DNA of 64,000 nt from SAR116 cluster bacterium AG-321-K23 (lineage in GTDB: Bacteria; Pseudomonadota; Alphaproteobacteria; Puniceispirillales; Marisalimonadaceae), in contig QBXO01000002.1 in the NCBI GenBank assembly GCA_003284565.1, forward strand, positions 1-64,000. Direction: 5' to 3'. Within the stretch, counting starts at the first letter, position 1, and each line of letters opens with the position of its first letter. Positions 25,214 to 34,142 of this stretch are shown one piece after another. The notes under the pieces were generated by a model. The model was not told the origin of the DNA. It did not search any database and worked only from the letters and a program-made list of their open reading frames with translations. The position numbers and the translations under genes were made by a program.

Positions 25214-26821
25214 ATGAATTTAATTGTCAAGTTGATTTTAACAGTTTTTATTTTAATTGCATTTAAAATAAATGCAGCTGAATTTAAAAATAAAGATAAT
25301 CCAACAGTCCAAGAAGTTGTCGAAAAGTCTTCTGAAAGTGAAACCCCTAGACAAAGTGACACACAAACTGCTGAAGACTTGGCAATGGAATTTTTAGATG
25401 AAGTTGGGCTTACAGAAGGAGAAAACGGAGATTTATTTGTTGCTGTTGGTTCAGCAGTGTTACCTGAGGAAGATCCTGCAACTAATCCTGATTTTTTAAT
25501 GATGAGAGAAATGAAAGCAAAAGAAGCAGCTCTCGAAGCCAAAAGAACCTTCATAGAATATATAAGAACTGAAATAAGTGCAACTGATATGGTATATTTG
25601 CCTTCCACTCCATTAGGAACAGAATTTGACAATAAAAAAGACCAAGTTGAAGGCAAAGTTAATAATGCTTTAAGAAAATACAAAAAAGCATTGCGAAATC
25701 TAGATAAAGCAGAACATAAAAAAAATAGAGGTATAACTTTTGAGGAATTAACAAAGGAGGGAATAATTGCTTCTATTCAAAAAATTAAACCTGATTTTGA
25801 TCCAAATAAAATAGAAAAAAAAAATATTGAGGCATATAATCAGGCAAAGCTTGAGTTAGAGGCTACTGAACAAGATTATAAAAACTTAGTAGAGGAAGCT
25901 AAAAAATTAAAAGGTCAATTAGGACAAGAAAATACAAGTGCTGTAGAAACCTTTTCTCAAATGAGTGTTGTTGGCTTAGTCCCTATTGCAAGTTTTGAAT
26001 CATGGGATGGCGAACAATACCAAACAACTCAAATTGCCATATGGACTGCTAAAGAAGAAAAAAGAACTAGAGATTTATATGCAGGTTTTGATGTAAAATT
26101 TGATCCTGGAGAAAGTTCTTTAAAAGATTTTATCAAAAGTACAGATTGGTCTACTGCTCAAGGTGCAAGAAAATTTTTTGATGATCAAGGAAATTTTTGG
26201 TTGTTAGCTATTGGTTCTCATCCGCTTAAGGGTAATTCTTCTGCTGCTACTAGAAAAGCAAAAGGTATGGCCCAAACTTCAGCTCAATCTAAAATAGCAT
26301 TTATTCTGTATTCTGAGGCAGAGTCAAAGAGAGTTGCAGAGAGCAAGTTACAAGAAATTTCTTCAGGTAAAATTGACGGAAGCGTTGAAAATCAGTCAGT
26401 TTCGTCTTTTGCAGAAACATTATCACAAAAAGTAGAAAAACTGAATATTCAGGGAATGTCACAAAAACTTGGAAAAAAATATACACATCCTATTTCAGGA
26501 CAAAAAATGTTTGTGTCAGTTTATGGAATTTCATCCAAGGGTGTAAGAAATGCAAGATTGATTGAAGCATCACAAGCTAGAGCTGCACAAGAACAAATCA
26601 AAGAAAATCAAAGATCACAAGGCGTTAAAGCTGGGATTAATAAAGCAATTAATGATACTAAAAATGATAAATCTTCATATAACAAAGGTTTTAAAGAAGG
26701 ACAGCAAAAAGCTAAATCTAGTTCAAATAACAGCTCCATTAGCAAGTCTAAAGAAAGTTCTTCTAAAAGTAAAACCGGAGCATTTAAAGGAAGTGGAACC
26801 GGTTCTAGTGCTTTTAAATAA
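25214..26821 (+). CDS. Secreted paralog of the 910-aa protein's N-terminal region, 535 aa
   Basis: AAGGAG precedes the ATG by 7 bp. A signal peptide (about 1-20, ending NAA) is followed by a domain of about 470 residues that parallels residues 45-500 of the 910-aa protein: LPEEDPATNPDF, YIRTEISATDMV, long coiled helices, DFIKSTDWSTAQGARKF, SSFAETLSQKVEK. It then ends in a low-complexity Ser/Lys/Gly tail instead of the FlgT/CsgG-like part. The shared domain probably builds the same structure in both. Its family name is not known to me. Confidence 0.75.
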   Translation: MNLIVKLILTVFILIAFKINAAEFKNKDNPTVQEVVEKSSESETPRQSDTQTAEDLAMEFLDEVGLTEGENGDLFVAVGSAVLPEEDPATNPDFLMMREMKAKEAALEAKRTFIEYIRTEISATDMVYLPSTPLGTEFDNKKDQVEGKVNNALRKYKKALRNLDKAEHKKNRGITFEELTKEGIIASIQKIKPDFDPNKIEKKNIEAYNQAKLELEATEQDYKNLVEEAKKLKGQLGQENTSAVETFSQMSVVGLVPIASFESWDGEQYQTTQIAIWTAKEEKRTRDLYAGFDVKFDPGESSLKDFIKSTDWSTAQGARKFFDDQGNFWLLAIGSHPLKGNSSAATRKAKGMAQTSAQSKIAFILYSEAESKRVAESKLQEISSGKIDGSVENQSVSSFAETLSQKVEKLNIQGMSQKLGKKYTHPISGQKMFVSVYGISSKGVRNARLIEASQARAAQEQIKENQRSQGVKAGINKAINDTKNDKSSYNKGFKEGQQKAKSSSNNSSISKSKESSSKSKTGAFKGSGTGSSAFK

Positions 26822-26845
26822 AAATTTTCAATAAGGAGAAATTAA

Positions 26846-28354
26846 ATGTTTAAAAATTTTAATTATATTTTGTTCAGTTTATTATTTATAACACTAACTC
26901 ATAACACATATGGTTTTGATTTAAAGTCTCTAACTGACAAGATACAAAAAGATCTAGGTAACAAACTTCAAACCCCAAAAGGAAATAATAACAGTAACCC
27001 ATTAGGAGGAATGTTAAAGGGTCTGAATAAAAATAATATTACTTCTGGCGCCCCTAGTTCTAATATAACCACTGCAAATTCTTCTAATAACCAAAAAAAT
27101 GCAAAAAGAGTGTGTGGTAGAACCATTCCTCAAACTTTAAAAAATTTACCTGAGGGTAATGTTAAAGATCTAGAAACTGATTTTGGTAAAAATTCTAATC
27201 AAATTATAAAAATTCTTAGTAGCATTCCTAAAAAATCTGATGATCCATTTGTATCTTCTCTTAAAACTTTTGAAGGTGCTTTTGAGACATCAGAAATAGA
27301 AAAATTATTCGATATTTTTATAAAAACTAAAGACATTAATACTTTGTCAAAGATAAAAGCGATTTCATTAATGGATGCAGGTTTTAATAAAAACAAAAAA
27401 CAAATGAAAGCAGATGCATTGTTCGCGTATGGCTTAACACATTATTATTTTAGAAATGTTGGAGGAAATAGAGATCTAGGTATAAAATTAATAAAACAAG
27501 CAAAGGGCTCTCCAGATAATATTGGTGCTTTGACTGTTTACGGAGCTTGGCAATTTTATGGTTTAAATGTTAAACAAAACATAAATGCTGGAAATATGGC
27601 AGCCCTAACAGGATACCAAAGAGCTGATGAGAAAAAGAGAAAATTAAATCAATCTGGTCCATTTAAAGGACTTAAACCTTTCAATTACTCAGAAAAAATC
27701 TTTTTCAGTATGGCTGCTGACAAAAGGAATCCATATAGAGAACAATACCAATCTCAATTAGCACAAGCTCAAGAAATGAATAAAAAAGTATTAGAAGAAC
27801 TTGCTAAATCTGAGAAGAATGACCCCAAAAGTGGGTATTGGCCTTTTGTAGTTGAAATACAAAATAGACAGCACGATATATTAGATGCCTTAGCTGAAAA
27901 TTTAGGTCTTGGAAAACAACTTAGTGAGTTAAAAGCGCAATATGCTGTATTAGCTAGCAAAGTTGCTACTGATAATAGTCTAGTAGAACGAATGGTAATA
28001 ATTAATCAACAAATGAATGAGAGAGTTCAAAAAGCTTTGAATACAACTAAAGAAGTTGATGAAAAAGGTAAATTACAAATTGCCAATCTTTCTCATGATA
28101 ATGAAGTTATAATATTAAAAAATGAAAGTTTAATTGCTTCACTAATGACAAATTTAATTGCCCAAGGAGGTTTTGGAGCCGGATTTTATGAATTAACTAG
28201 AATTTCCGTTATTGCAGGAAAATCAAATTCTATTGCGTGCGAGGTTTATACTGGAGTTAATTCTTATGCTTCCAGAACAAAAATTACCATGCCTAAGCCA
28301 GTTACAACAGAAAATACAAAATTTAAAAGTAAATTTAGAAAAAAAAGAAGTTAA
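26846..28354 (+). CDS. Secreted envelope-cluster protein with Sel1-like segment, 502 aa
   Basis: AAGGAG precedes the ATG. A signal peptide (about 1-23) leads into a low-complexity Asn/Ser-rich region (about 40-90). Residues about 185-260 have Sel1/TPR-like helical repeats (ADALFAYGLTHYYF, GAWQFYGLNVKQNIN). A long helical region (about 300-430) is likely coiled coil, followed by a conserved-looking C-terminus. It is the last gene of the rightward unit and ends 8 bp before a convergent gene. It is probably a periplasmic scaffold. Confidence 0.7.
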   Translation: MFKNFNYILFSLLFITLTHNTYGFDLKSLTDKIQKDLGNKLQTPKGNNNSNPLGGMLKGLNKNNITSGAPSSNITTANSSNNQKNAKRVCGRTIPQTLKNLPEGNVKDLETDFGKNSNQIIKILSSIPKKSDDPFVSSLKTFEGAFETSEIEKLFDIFIKTKDINTLSKIKAISLMDAGFNKNKKQMKADALFAYGLTHYYFRNVGGNRDLGIKLIKQAKGSPDNIGALTVYGAWQFYGLNVKQNINAGNMAALTGYQRADEKKRKLNQSGPFKGLKPFNYSEKIFFSMAADKRNPYREQYQSQLAQAQEMNKKVLEELAKSEKNDPKSGYWPFVVEIQNRQHDILDALAENLGLGKQLSELKAQYAVLASKVATDNSLVERMVIINQQMNERVQKALNTTKEVDEKGKLQIANLSHDNEVIILKNESLIASLMTNLIAQGGFGAGFYELTRISVIAGKSNSIACEVYTGVNSYASRTKITMPKPVTTENTKFKSKFRKKRS

Positions 28355-28362
28355 AATAAATT

Positions 28363-29649
28363 TTAAAAATCATTTACCTGAGGAAGTTGTTTTAAAACAA
28401 ATTCAGATTGCTTAACAACTTCATCAGGGTTATCCGTATCAATCTGAAAAATTGCTGATGAATACTGTGATTGCATACTATCACCCTTAATAATTTTATT
28501 TCTGTATTCTTTGTTTTTAATACTCATAAAAGCTCTTTCTAAAATTCCTTCGGTTAATTCACATACATTAGCAGCATCTGAACGCATTACTTTATTTTTA
28601 TTTTCTATATATGTCTTTTCAGCAAAAAAATATTGATCATAAATTACCTTTTCTTCAAAGGTATCAAATATCTCAATCTCTATTGCCATTCCCAAACTAA
28701 CTTTCAAAAGAGATTTAGCATTTTCTTGGTAACTTTCTTCAGCAAATTCCCAACCTTGATGATAAATTTTTATTTCAAAATCAGGATTTGGTAACTTTAA
28801 ATCAATTTTATTATAGAGTTTAGTCGCAAAATCAAATCTACTTATTGTCGTTTTTGTTAAAGAGGCGTTCATCATAAACGGTAAAATTGGACATTCTAGT
28901 TTATATCCAAAAGCAAATGTGCTAGCTTGACCTAAAAATTCTAAAAACTGATTTTTGGTAATTCCAAAATTGACGAAAAGATTATCATTATCGTTTGGAA
29001 GAGTAACTTTAACAACTCTAGGTTTTTTCCCTTCCCAATTTTTTTTCTTAAATGACTGTTTTTTTAACATAATTCTAAATTGCTCAAGCATTGTTGCTTC
29101 GGGGTTAGAAGAATTATAAAATGCTCTTTTCATTAGTTCAGATTTCATGTCAGAGTATTTTTTTTCTTCTTCAAATGAAATTAAATTTGTGGAAATTGCC
29201 CTTATAGGAACTGAAGAAATTATTACTCTATCATAAGCATTGTAAAGTAAACTATGACCAAATGAATACATAAGATAAGCTGTTTTATTAACCTCATCAT
29301 CGATAAAAGTTCCAAAATCAAATTCTGCAGAAAAACCATAAGTTAACGCCAATTTTGCATTTTCTGCAAAACCTTCAATTTTTAAATTTATATCTGATAC
29401 GGGTTTTTCTATTAAACTTTTATTTAAGTATGAATTAAAATATGAAGCATTATCTATATCACTATTTTCTTCTGAAGCTGCCTTTGTAATTGGCATTAAA
29501 GTTTCAATCTGATTAAATGGAAGCAAAAAACTTACGCCTGACCAATTAACTGGTCCGGTATAGTTGTCCGCAAAGGCGCTTGTTGGTAGCATAAAAGCTA
29601 TTGAAGAACTAGCTAAAAGAGAGTTGAAAAATCTTCTATGAATTTTCAT
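28363..29649 (-). CDS. Secreted envelope-cluster protein with Tat-like leader, 428 aa
   Basis: The leader MKIHRRFFNSLLASSSIAFM ends in TSAFA and contains RR followed by FF, resembling a twin-arginine signal. The mature part (about 400 residues) mixes beta strands and helices and ends in repeated acidic helices. No family is recognised. If truly Tat-exported it would fold in the cytoplasm first, perhaps with a cofactor. It is the last gene of the leftward unit beginning at 34057. Confidence 0.7.
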   Translation of the reverse strand: MKIHRRFFNSLLASSSIAFMLPTSAFADNYTGPVNWSGVSFLLPFNQIETLMPITKAASEENSDIDNASYFNSYLNKSLIEKPVSDINLKIEGFAENAKLALTYGFSAEFDFGTFIDDEVNKTAYLMYSFGHSLLYNAYDRVIISSVPIRAISTNLISFEEEKKYSDMKSELMKRAFYNSSNPEATMLEQFRIMLKKQSFKKKNWEGKKPRVVKVTLPNDNDNLFVNFGITKNQFLEFLGQASTFAFGYKLECPILPFMMNASLTKTTISRFDFATKLYNKIDLKLPNPDFEIKIYHQGWEFAEESYQENAKSLLKVSLGMAIEIEIFDTFEEKVIYDQYFFAEKTYIENKNKVMRSDAANVCELTEGILERAFMSIKNKEYRNKIIKGDSMQSQYSSAIFQIDTDNPDEVVKQSEFVLKQLPQVNDF

Positions 29650-29670
29650 TCCAAACCTTTAAAGTTATAA

Positions 29671-30654
29671 TTAAATAATACAATTTTTATTTAAAGAACT
29701 CAATGAGATCTTTTCTTTAAATTTAATTGAATTAATTATTAAATCATCTAAATAAAGTTTGTTTTGAATTATTTTATATTGACCTTTTATATCCATTAAT
29801 TTTAAAGATTTATTTTGAGCAAGTTTTAAATAGAAACCAATAATAAAAGCATCAATTTCTTTTAAAAAAATTCTTAAATGTTTACCATTATTTCCATTAA
29901 GATAATTACTTCTTATTGATCTAATTTTACTTTTTTCTAAGTTTGAATATACATTTGTAGGAACCCTAATAATGCTTGAGAATTTTTCATTTAAAATATC
30001 TCTCAATATTAAACCATTTAAACCAAAAATTTTATTATCTTCTGTCATCAAAACTGTCTGACTATTTAAACAACTACTTAAAACATTATAAATTTGATTA
30101 TGAATATTTACATTTTTTGGCCATTTAAATTCAATTGTAAAATCTTTGTTTCTATTTTTTAAAAACTTATTTCCATCATAAACTAACTTATTAAAATCAT
30201 TATCCTTATTTATGACTTGTGCTTGAACTTTACTTTTTTTAATTTTTATTTTTTTTATCTGTATATTTTGAAGATTACTTGGATATTTAATAGGCTTTAA
30301 TGAAAAGTCACTATTTTGTTTTAGTAAAGTTTTTTTAAATTTTATTGGTATTATTTTGGAAGTTTTTTTTTCCTCTCTTTCAATTTTTTTTTGTTTGCTT
30401 TCAGATTTAATTATAGAATTATTAAAGTTCATATTTGGTAATTTTGGTAAATTAACATTGATTATAGATAAATTTTCTTTTAAGAGGTGATTGTTTTTTG
30501 CAGAATTATTATAGACTACCTCTTCTAATTTTTTATTTTCTATAACTAAAGTCTTAGAGAAAAAGAAATGATTGATTAAATAAAAGCAAATCAAAAATAA
30601 AATTATTAAATTAAAATATATTGTGAGTTTATTAACATCAATGTTATTCATCAA
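29671..30654 (-). CDS. TonB/TolA-like single-span periplasmic protein, 327 aa
   Basis: One N-terminal membrane segment (about 12-33) is followed by a long lysine-rich linker (about 60-165, many KIKKSK-type runs) and a compact C-terminal domain (about 170-327). This is the layout of TonB and TolA, which couple ExbBD/TolQR motors to the outer membrane. The C-terminal domain does not show a clear TonB signature. It overlaps the upstream 187-aa gene by 4 bp, in an operon with an ExbB-like subunit. The role as energy transducer is inference. Confidence 0.6.
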   Translation of the reverse strand: MMNNIDVNKLTIYFNLIILFLICFYLINHFFFSKTLVIENKKLEEVVYNNSAKNNHLLKENLSIINVNLPKLPNMNFNNSIIKSESKQKKIEREEKKTSKIIPIKFKKTLLKQNSDFSLKPIKYPSNLQNIQIKKIKIKKSKVQAQVINKDNDFNKLVYDGNKFLKNRNKDFTIEFKWPKNVNIHNQIYNVLSSCLNSQTVLMTEDNKIFGLNGLILRDILNEKFSSIIRVPTNVYSNLEKSKIRSIRSNYLNGNNGKHLRIFLKEIDAFIIGFYLKLAQNKSLKLMDIKGQYKIIQNKLYLDDLIINSIKFKEKISLSSLNKNCII

Positions 30655-31214
30655 TTAGCCAAATTATTTAAATGATAAAGTTCCATATCTGTAATTAATT
30701 CTGCCAATGCATTCTCTCTTTCCTTAAGAGACATGAAATTAGTTTTAGGACTTTGTTTTCTTAATTCATTTTTGTAATTTTGTACTGTAATCTCTGTATT
30801 AAAATCTTCTTTTAATTTATTACCAGAAAACCTCTTATCATCAAATTTAGTTTGTTTTTTTTCATCTAAAATTTCTTTTATTATCTCTCTTATTTGATAA
30901 TTATTATTTTTATTTTGACTATTTTTATTATATTTGGTGTCTATAGATGCTTCCTTATCAATGTCTGTATTTTGACTGTTTTTATTATTTTTTATTGCTT
31001 CAGTTGACTCCTTAACAAAATCTGTGTTGATGTCTTTGATTTCTTTTGTTTCTTTTGTTGCTTTTTTAATAGTTGAAATAACCTCATCTTTAGAAATATT
31101 TGAAATCTTATTTTTTGTGTTGGAAATCCATTGATTAAAATTTTCATTTGGCTTTGAAGTCAACAAATAGCCAAGTGCACAAAATACAATTACGTTAAAT
31201 ATGAAAAATTTCAT
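30651..31214 (-). CDS. Membrane-anchored linker protein, 187 aa
   Basis: An N-terminal hydrophobic anchor (about 2-19) is followed by a charged, probably disordered or coiled-coil region with repeated KNSQN units (KNNKNSQNTDIDKEAS and KYNKNSQNKNNNYQ) and a short C-terminal helical domain (ALAELITDMELYHL). It lies between the ExbB-like and TonB/TolA-like genes and overlaps the latter by 4 bp. No family is recognised. Confidence 0.65.
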   Translation of the reverse strand: MKFFIFNVIVFCALGYLLTSKPNENFNQWISNTKNKISNISKDEVISTIKKATKETKEIKDINTDFVKESTEAIKNNKNSQNTDIDKEASIDTKYNKNSQNKNNNYQIREIIKEILDEKKQTKFDDKRFSGNKLKEDFNTEITVQNYKNELRKQSPKTNFMSLKERENALAELITDMELYHLNNLAN

Positions 31215-31224
31215 AATTTTATCC

Positions 31225-31749
31225 TTATTTTATTAATTTTTTATTTATTAAATTTATTTGCATTTTTGAACGTTCGTAAAAAATTACCAAGATACTTCTT
31301 AAAATCCCAGATAAAGGAAGGCCAATTACAGATGTCATAAATGCCATACTAAATTGGTTTGTTAATCTTGAAATAGTTTGATTAATTGTTCCTACATCTA
31401 ATTTAGATGCCGATAATTCTCCTATGCCTAAGCTTATACCTAAAAGTGTATAAGTAAGTGCTATAGTCGCAATCAAGTTTGATAGTTGTAATCCACTCTC
31501 AAACCAAAGCTTCTTATCACTCGCTTGAACACCGCACACATTAATAATACAAATTATTGATGTAATGGTTAAAAATAATAGCAAAACTATGAATGTGTTT
31601 CCTAAAACTGAAATTAACCAATTAAATATAAAAGCAGGATCATTATTTGTAGTTAACACATATATAACCAATATCACAATCAGTGTCCCAAATAAAAGAC
31701 TTATAGCCTGGGATGATTGATTAAATCGTAATATAAAACTATTTATCAT
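31225..31749 (-). CDS. ExbB/TolQ/MotA-like proton-channel subunit, 174 aa
   Basis: Four hydrophobic segments lie at about 15-32, 48-70, 90-110 and 133-155. TM3 (LIATIALTYTLLGISLGIG) matches the ExbB/MotA motif (GTLLGTVxGM). TM4 (FSMAFMTSVIGLPLSGIL) matches the AxxTTxxGLxxAI motif. The long cytoplasmic loop is reduced, making it shorter than TolQ (230 aa) or MotA (about 290). With the ExbD-like protein at 17867-18289 it could form a motor powered by proton or sodium flow. Its start overlaps the upstream gene by 4 bp. Confidence 0.7.
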   Translation of the reverse strand: MINSFILRFNQSSQAISLLFGTLIVILVIYVLTTNNDPAFIFNWLISVLGNTFIVLLLFLTITSIICIINVCGVQASDKKLWFESGLQLSNLIATIALTYTLLGISLGIGELSASKLDVGTINQTISRLTNQFSMAFMTSVIGLPLSGILRSILVIFYERSKMQINLINKKLIK

Positions 31750-32129
31750 TTACGAGTTACCTTAGTGTTTATTAAGTTGTCAGTTGTTAAACCAATTTTT
31801 TCAAACCATGTTATTGCTAATGGTTTACCTTTCTCTACAGAACTATGAACAAGAAAAGTTAATTCAAAATTTTCAAAAGCTTTAATAGTTTGATAAGAAG
31901 GATTTTTATTAATATTTTTATTGTTAATTATCATTCTTTCCAAGTCTAAAAGCTTCATTTTTGATTTTTCTAACCTGCTCTTTCTTTCAGCAATAGATAT
32001 AGTTTTATCTAAGATTAGATTTACTGTGTGAGCTCTTTCTCTTTCTAATGCATCAATAGAATTTGCATATGCTGAAGAACTAAGGGCTGTAATTAAAACT
32101 ACAATAGAATTTAAGATAAATTTTTTCAT
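31746..32129 (-). CDS. Small secreted envelope-cluster protein, 127 aa
   Basis: A signal peptide (about 1-22, ending AYA) precedes a helical segment (DALERERAHTVNLILDKTIS) and a C-terminal domain of about 50 residues. It overlaps the ExbB-like gene by 4 bp, so it is translated with it. No family is recognised. It is probably a periplasmic partner of that membrane subunit. Confidence 0.65.
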   Translation of the reverse strand: MKKFILNSIVVLITALSSSAYANSIDALERERAHTVNLILDKTISIAERKSRLEKSKMKLLDLERMIINNKNINKNPSYQTIKAFENFELTFLVHSSVEKGKPLAITWFEKIGLTTDNLINTKVTRK

Positions 32130-32143
32130 TTAATTTTCCTTTC

Positions 32144-33007
32144 TTATGATTTTGTAAAAATACTAATTACATTTGTAGGGTCGTTATTATTAGAATTATT
32201 AGTAATGCTGTTTACATTAATTTCTGAAACGCTCTCTGCAAGTTGCATAGCATCTAATGCTACAATCTTAGCCATGTAATTAATAATTTGCTCTTTCATT
32301 TCCAAAACAGCAATTTCGGTTTCAATATTATGGATAAAGCTTCTTATTGCTTCCACTTTATTTTTAGGATCTTTAGACAAAACATTTTGTTTGCTCATTG
32401 GATGTTTCTCAATTGCTAATTTTAGACTATTTATTGCATCCTTATTGACTTGATATTGTTCGAAATATTTACTTTTTTTCGAAGTATTGTGTGATGTACT
32501 TTCTAATATTTTAAAATCTATTTTTTTAGCTCTTTCCATCGCATTATTTTTATTTTCTAAAAATAAATTATTGGCTTTATTACTGAATGATTTTTGATTT
32601 ATTCTTTTTTGAATTTTATTGAATATCATTTTCTTAGTTGCTAATTTTTGCTTCTTAATTTCTAAAAGATCATTCATATCTTTAATATAATCTCTTTTAT
32701 TAATGATAATTTGATGTTTTATCTCTAATGTTTCTTCAACAGAAGCTCCTGGCAAAAGTGAACTAAGTTCAGTGATTTTATCAATTTTATTTTTTATTAA
32801 TTCGTCTTTATTTTGAAGATTTAAGGCCAAAATAGATTTATTAAAGTCATTATTTAAAACCTTGTTAAGGTGTTGAGGTGGTAAAACATACATCTTTTCT
32901 ACAATCTGTGGTTTCCATTCTTCAACACTGGAATTAGCAAGACAAGAAAATGAATAAAATGGAGCTAAAATAAATAATATAGTTATTTTAAATTTAATGT
33001 TTTTCAT
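32144..33007 (-). CDS. Secreted coiled-coil protein, 287 aa
   Basis: A signal peptide (about 1-24, ending CLA) is followed by nearly continuous helices rich in Lys, Glu, Leu and Ile (about 50-250) typical of coiled coils. It lies 14 bp upstream of the 127-aa gene in the same operon. No named domain is seen; a periplasmic structural or spacer role is plausible. Confidence 0.65.
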   Translation of the reverse strand: MKNIKFKITILFILAPFYSFSCLANSSVEEWKPQIVEKMYVLPPQHLNKVLNNDFNKSILALNLQNKDELIKNKIDKITELSSLLPGASVEETLEIKHQIIINKRDYIKDMNDLLEIKKQKLATKKMIFNKIQKRINQKSFSNKANNLFLENKNNAMERAKKIDFKILESTSHNTSKKSKYFEQYQVNKDAINSLKLAIEKHPMSKQNVLSKDPKNKVEAIRSFIHNIETEIAVLEMKEQIINYMAKIVALDAMQLAESVSEINVNSITNNSNNNDPTNVISIFTKS

Positions 33008-33020
33008 TTATTTTTCCTTT

Positions 33021-33572
33021 TTAATTTTTTGACCAATAGTTAGCTCGTTTTAATTCCGATCTAACTAATCGACTATTATTTGTTAAAGCAAATTTGTTTA
33101 ATGGATTAGCAGAATTGTGATTGAGTATAGTTTTCACGTTTTCTGTAAAACTAGAACCATCTCTATAAACTAAGTCTTTATCAAATGTATTTTGAAAATC
33201 TTGAAAATTCAGGGATGCTTGAATAAAATTTCCAGCCTTAATATAATTTTGAATACTTAAAGCTGCATTTTTCATTCTTTCACTTTCATCAATCATGTAA
33301 GAATTTTCTCTAATCAAGAGATCACAATCATGTAAAATTTTAGCACTTTTGTTGTATAGACTGTCAGCCTCACTATTTCTAGACGAAGCCAAATAATCGA
33401 ATTTTTTCCCATCTTCAATGCACTCTAAATATGATCTAAGATTATTACTAATTTTTATGTCATTGATTTTGGTTTGTATTCTAGCACTTTGATTGTTATC
33501 AATCACATTACAGGCAGATAAAGTAGCGCAAGTGAATGCTATTATAATTAATTTGTAGTTTTTTATTTTCAT
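33021..33572 (-). CDS. Outer-membrane lipoprotein, 183 aa
   Basis: The leader ends in LSAC (C21), a lipobox cleaved by signal peptidase II. The residue after Cys is Asn, not Asp, consistent with sorting to the outer membrane. The mature part is helical with a conserved-looking centre (SIQNYIKAGNFIQASLNFQ). It is the second gene of the operon starting at 34057. It may be the outer-membrane anchor of the system. Confidence 0.75.
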   Translation of the reverse strand: MKIKNYKLIIIAFTCATLSACNVIDNNQSARIQTKINDIKISNNLRSYLECIEDGKKFDYLASSRNSEADSLYNKSAKILHDCDLLIRENSYMIDESERMKNAALSIQNYIKAGNFIQASLNFQDFQNTFDKDLVYRDGSSFTENVKTILNHNSANPLNKFALTNNSRLVRSELKRANYWSKN

Positions 33573-33589
33573 TTTTAATTCTCTTTTAA

Positions 33590-34057
33590 TTAGTTAAGAT
33601 AAATTATGTCGTGAATATTGTATGGCGTTGAGGATTGAATATTTATAATATTTCTTTTTGTCCTTACTTTAACTTTATAATGGGAAAACTTTGTAATCTT
33701 TCTTTGGTAATAAATTGTTTTCTCATTACAAGTTTCAACAAATTGTCTTTTAGGCTTATCAATTGCCATCATAGATCCAAAGAAAGCTCCAAATGTACCG
33801 GCACCGTGAGCATCACTTATTTTGTTGCCTATTACACTTCCAATTAGACCGCCAACAGCTATGTCAGCAAAATTAGCTGAATTGTAATTATGTGATTTTC
33901 TACAAACTAGTCTTCTATTGGGTTCTGAATAATTTGTAGTTATAGAAATTGGCGTAACATCTATAACAACTCCCCATCTTGAACCAATATCTGTTGCAAT
34001 AGAAACTGAAGAATTGATTAAATATGTTAGTATTGTAATAATAATAATTTTTTTCAT
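33590..34057 (-). CDS. Secreted glycine-zipper protein, 155 aa
   Basis: A signal peptide (about 1-22) precedes beta-rich sequence and a glycine zipper at about 68-92 (GGLIGSVIGNKISDAHG, then GTFGAFFGSMM), as in SlyB/OmpA-like and Rick_17kDa proteins, with a beta-rich C-terminus. Such zippers insert into or pack against the outer membrane. There is no lipobox Cys. It is the first gene of the leftward operon, just left of the K+ channel pseudogene. Confidence 0.75.
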   Translation of the reverse strand: MKKIIIITILTYLINSSVSIATDIGSRWGVVIDVTPISITTNYSEPNRRLVCRKSHNYNSANFADIAVGGLIGSVIGNKISDAHGAGTFGAFFGSMMAIDKPKRQFVETCNEKTIYYQRKITKFSHYKVKVRTKRNIINIQSSTPYNIHDIIYLN

Positions 34058-34142
34058 TTTTATCTCATAAATAATTTATTTCATTAAGGTTATGGAAAGG
34101 TTAGTGTGATTTTTGTAAAATTTAAGAAAATAGAAAGGTCTT

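Noticed and set aside
25183..25683. 166-aa antisense ORF
   Set aside because: Lies opposite the signal peptide and N-terminal domain of the 535-aa gene, which has a strong ribosome site and a paralog; shadow.
13609..34057. Flagellar, type II/IV pilus or type VI secretion locus
   Set aside because: No flagellin, FliF, secretion ATPase, prepilin, secretin or sheath/tube genes are present; only FlgT-like and motor-like pieces match.
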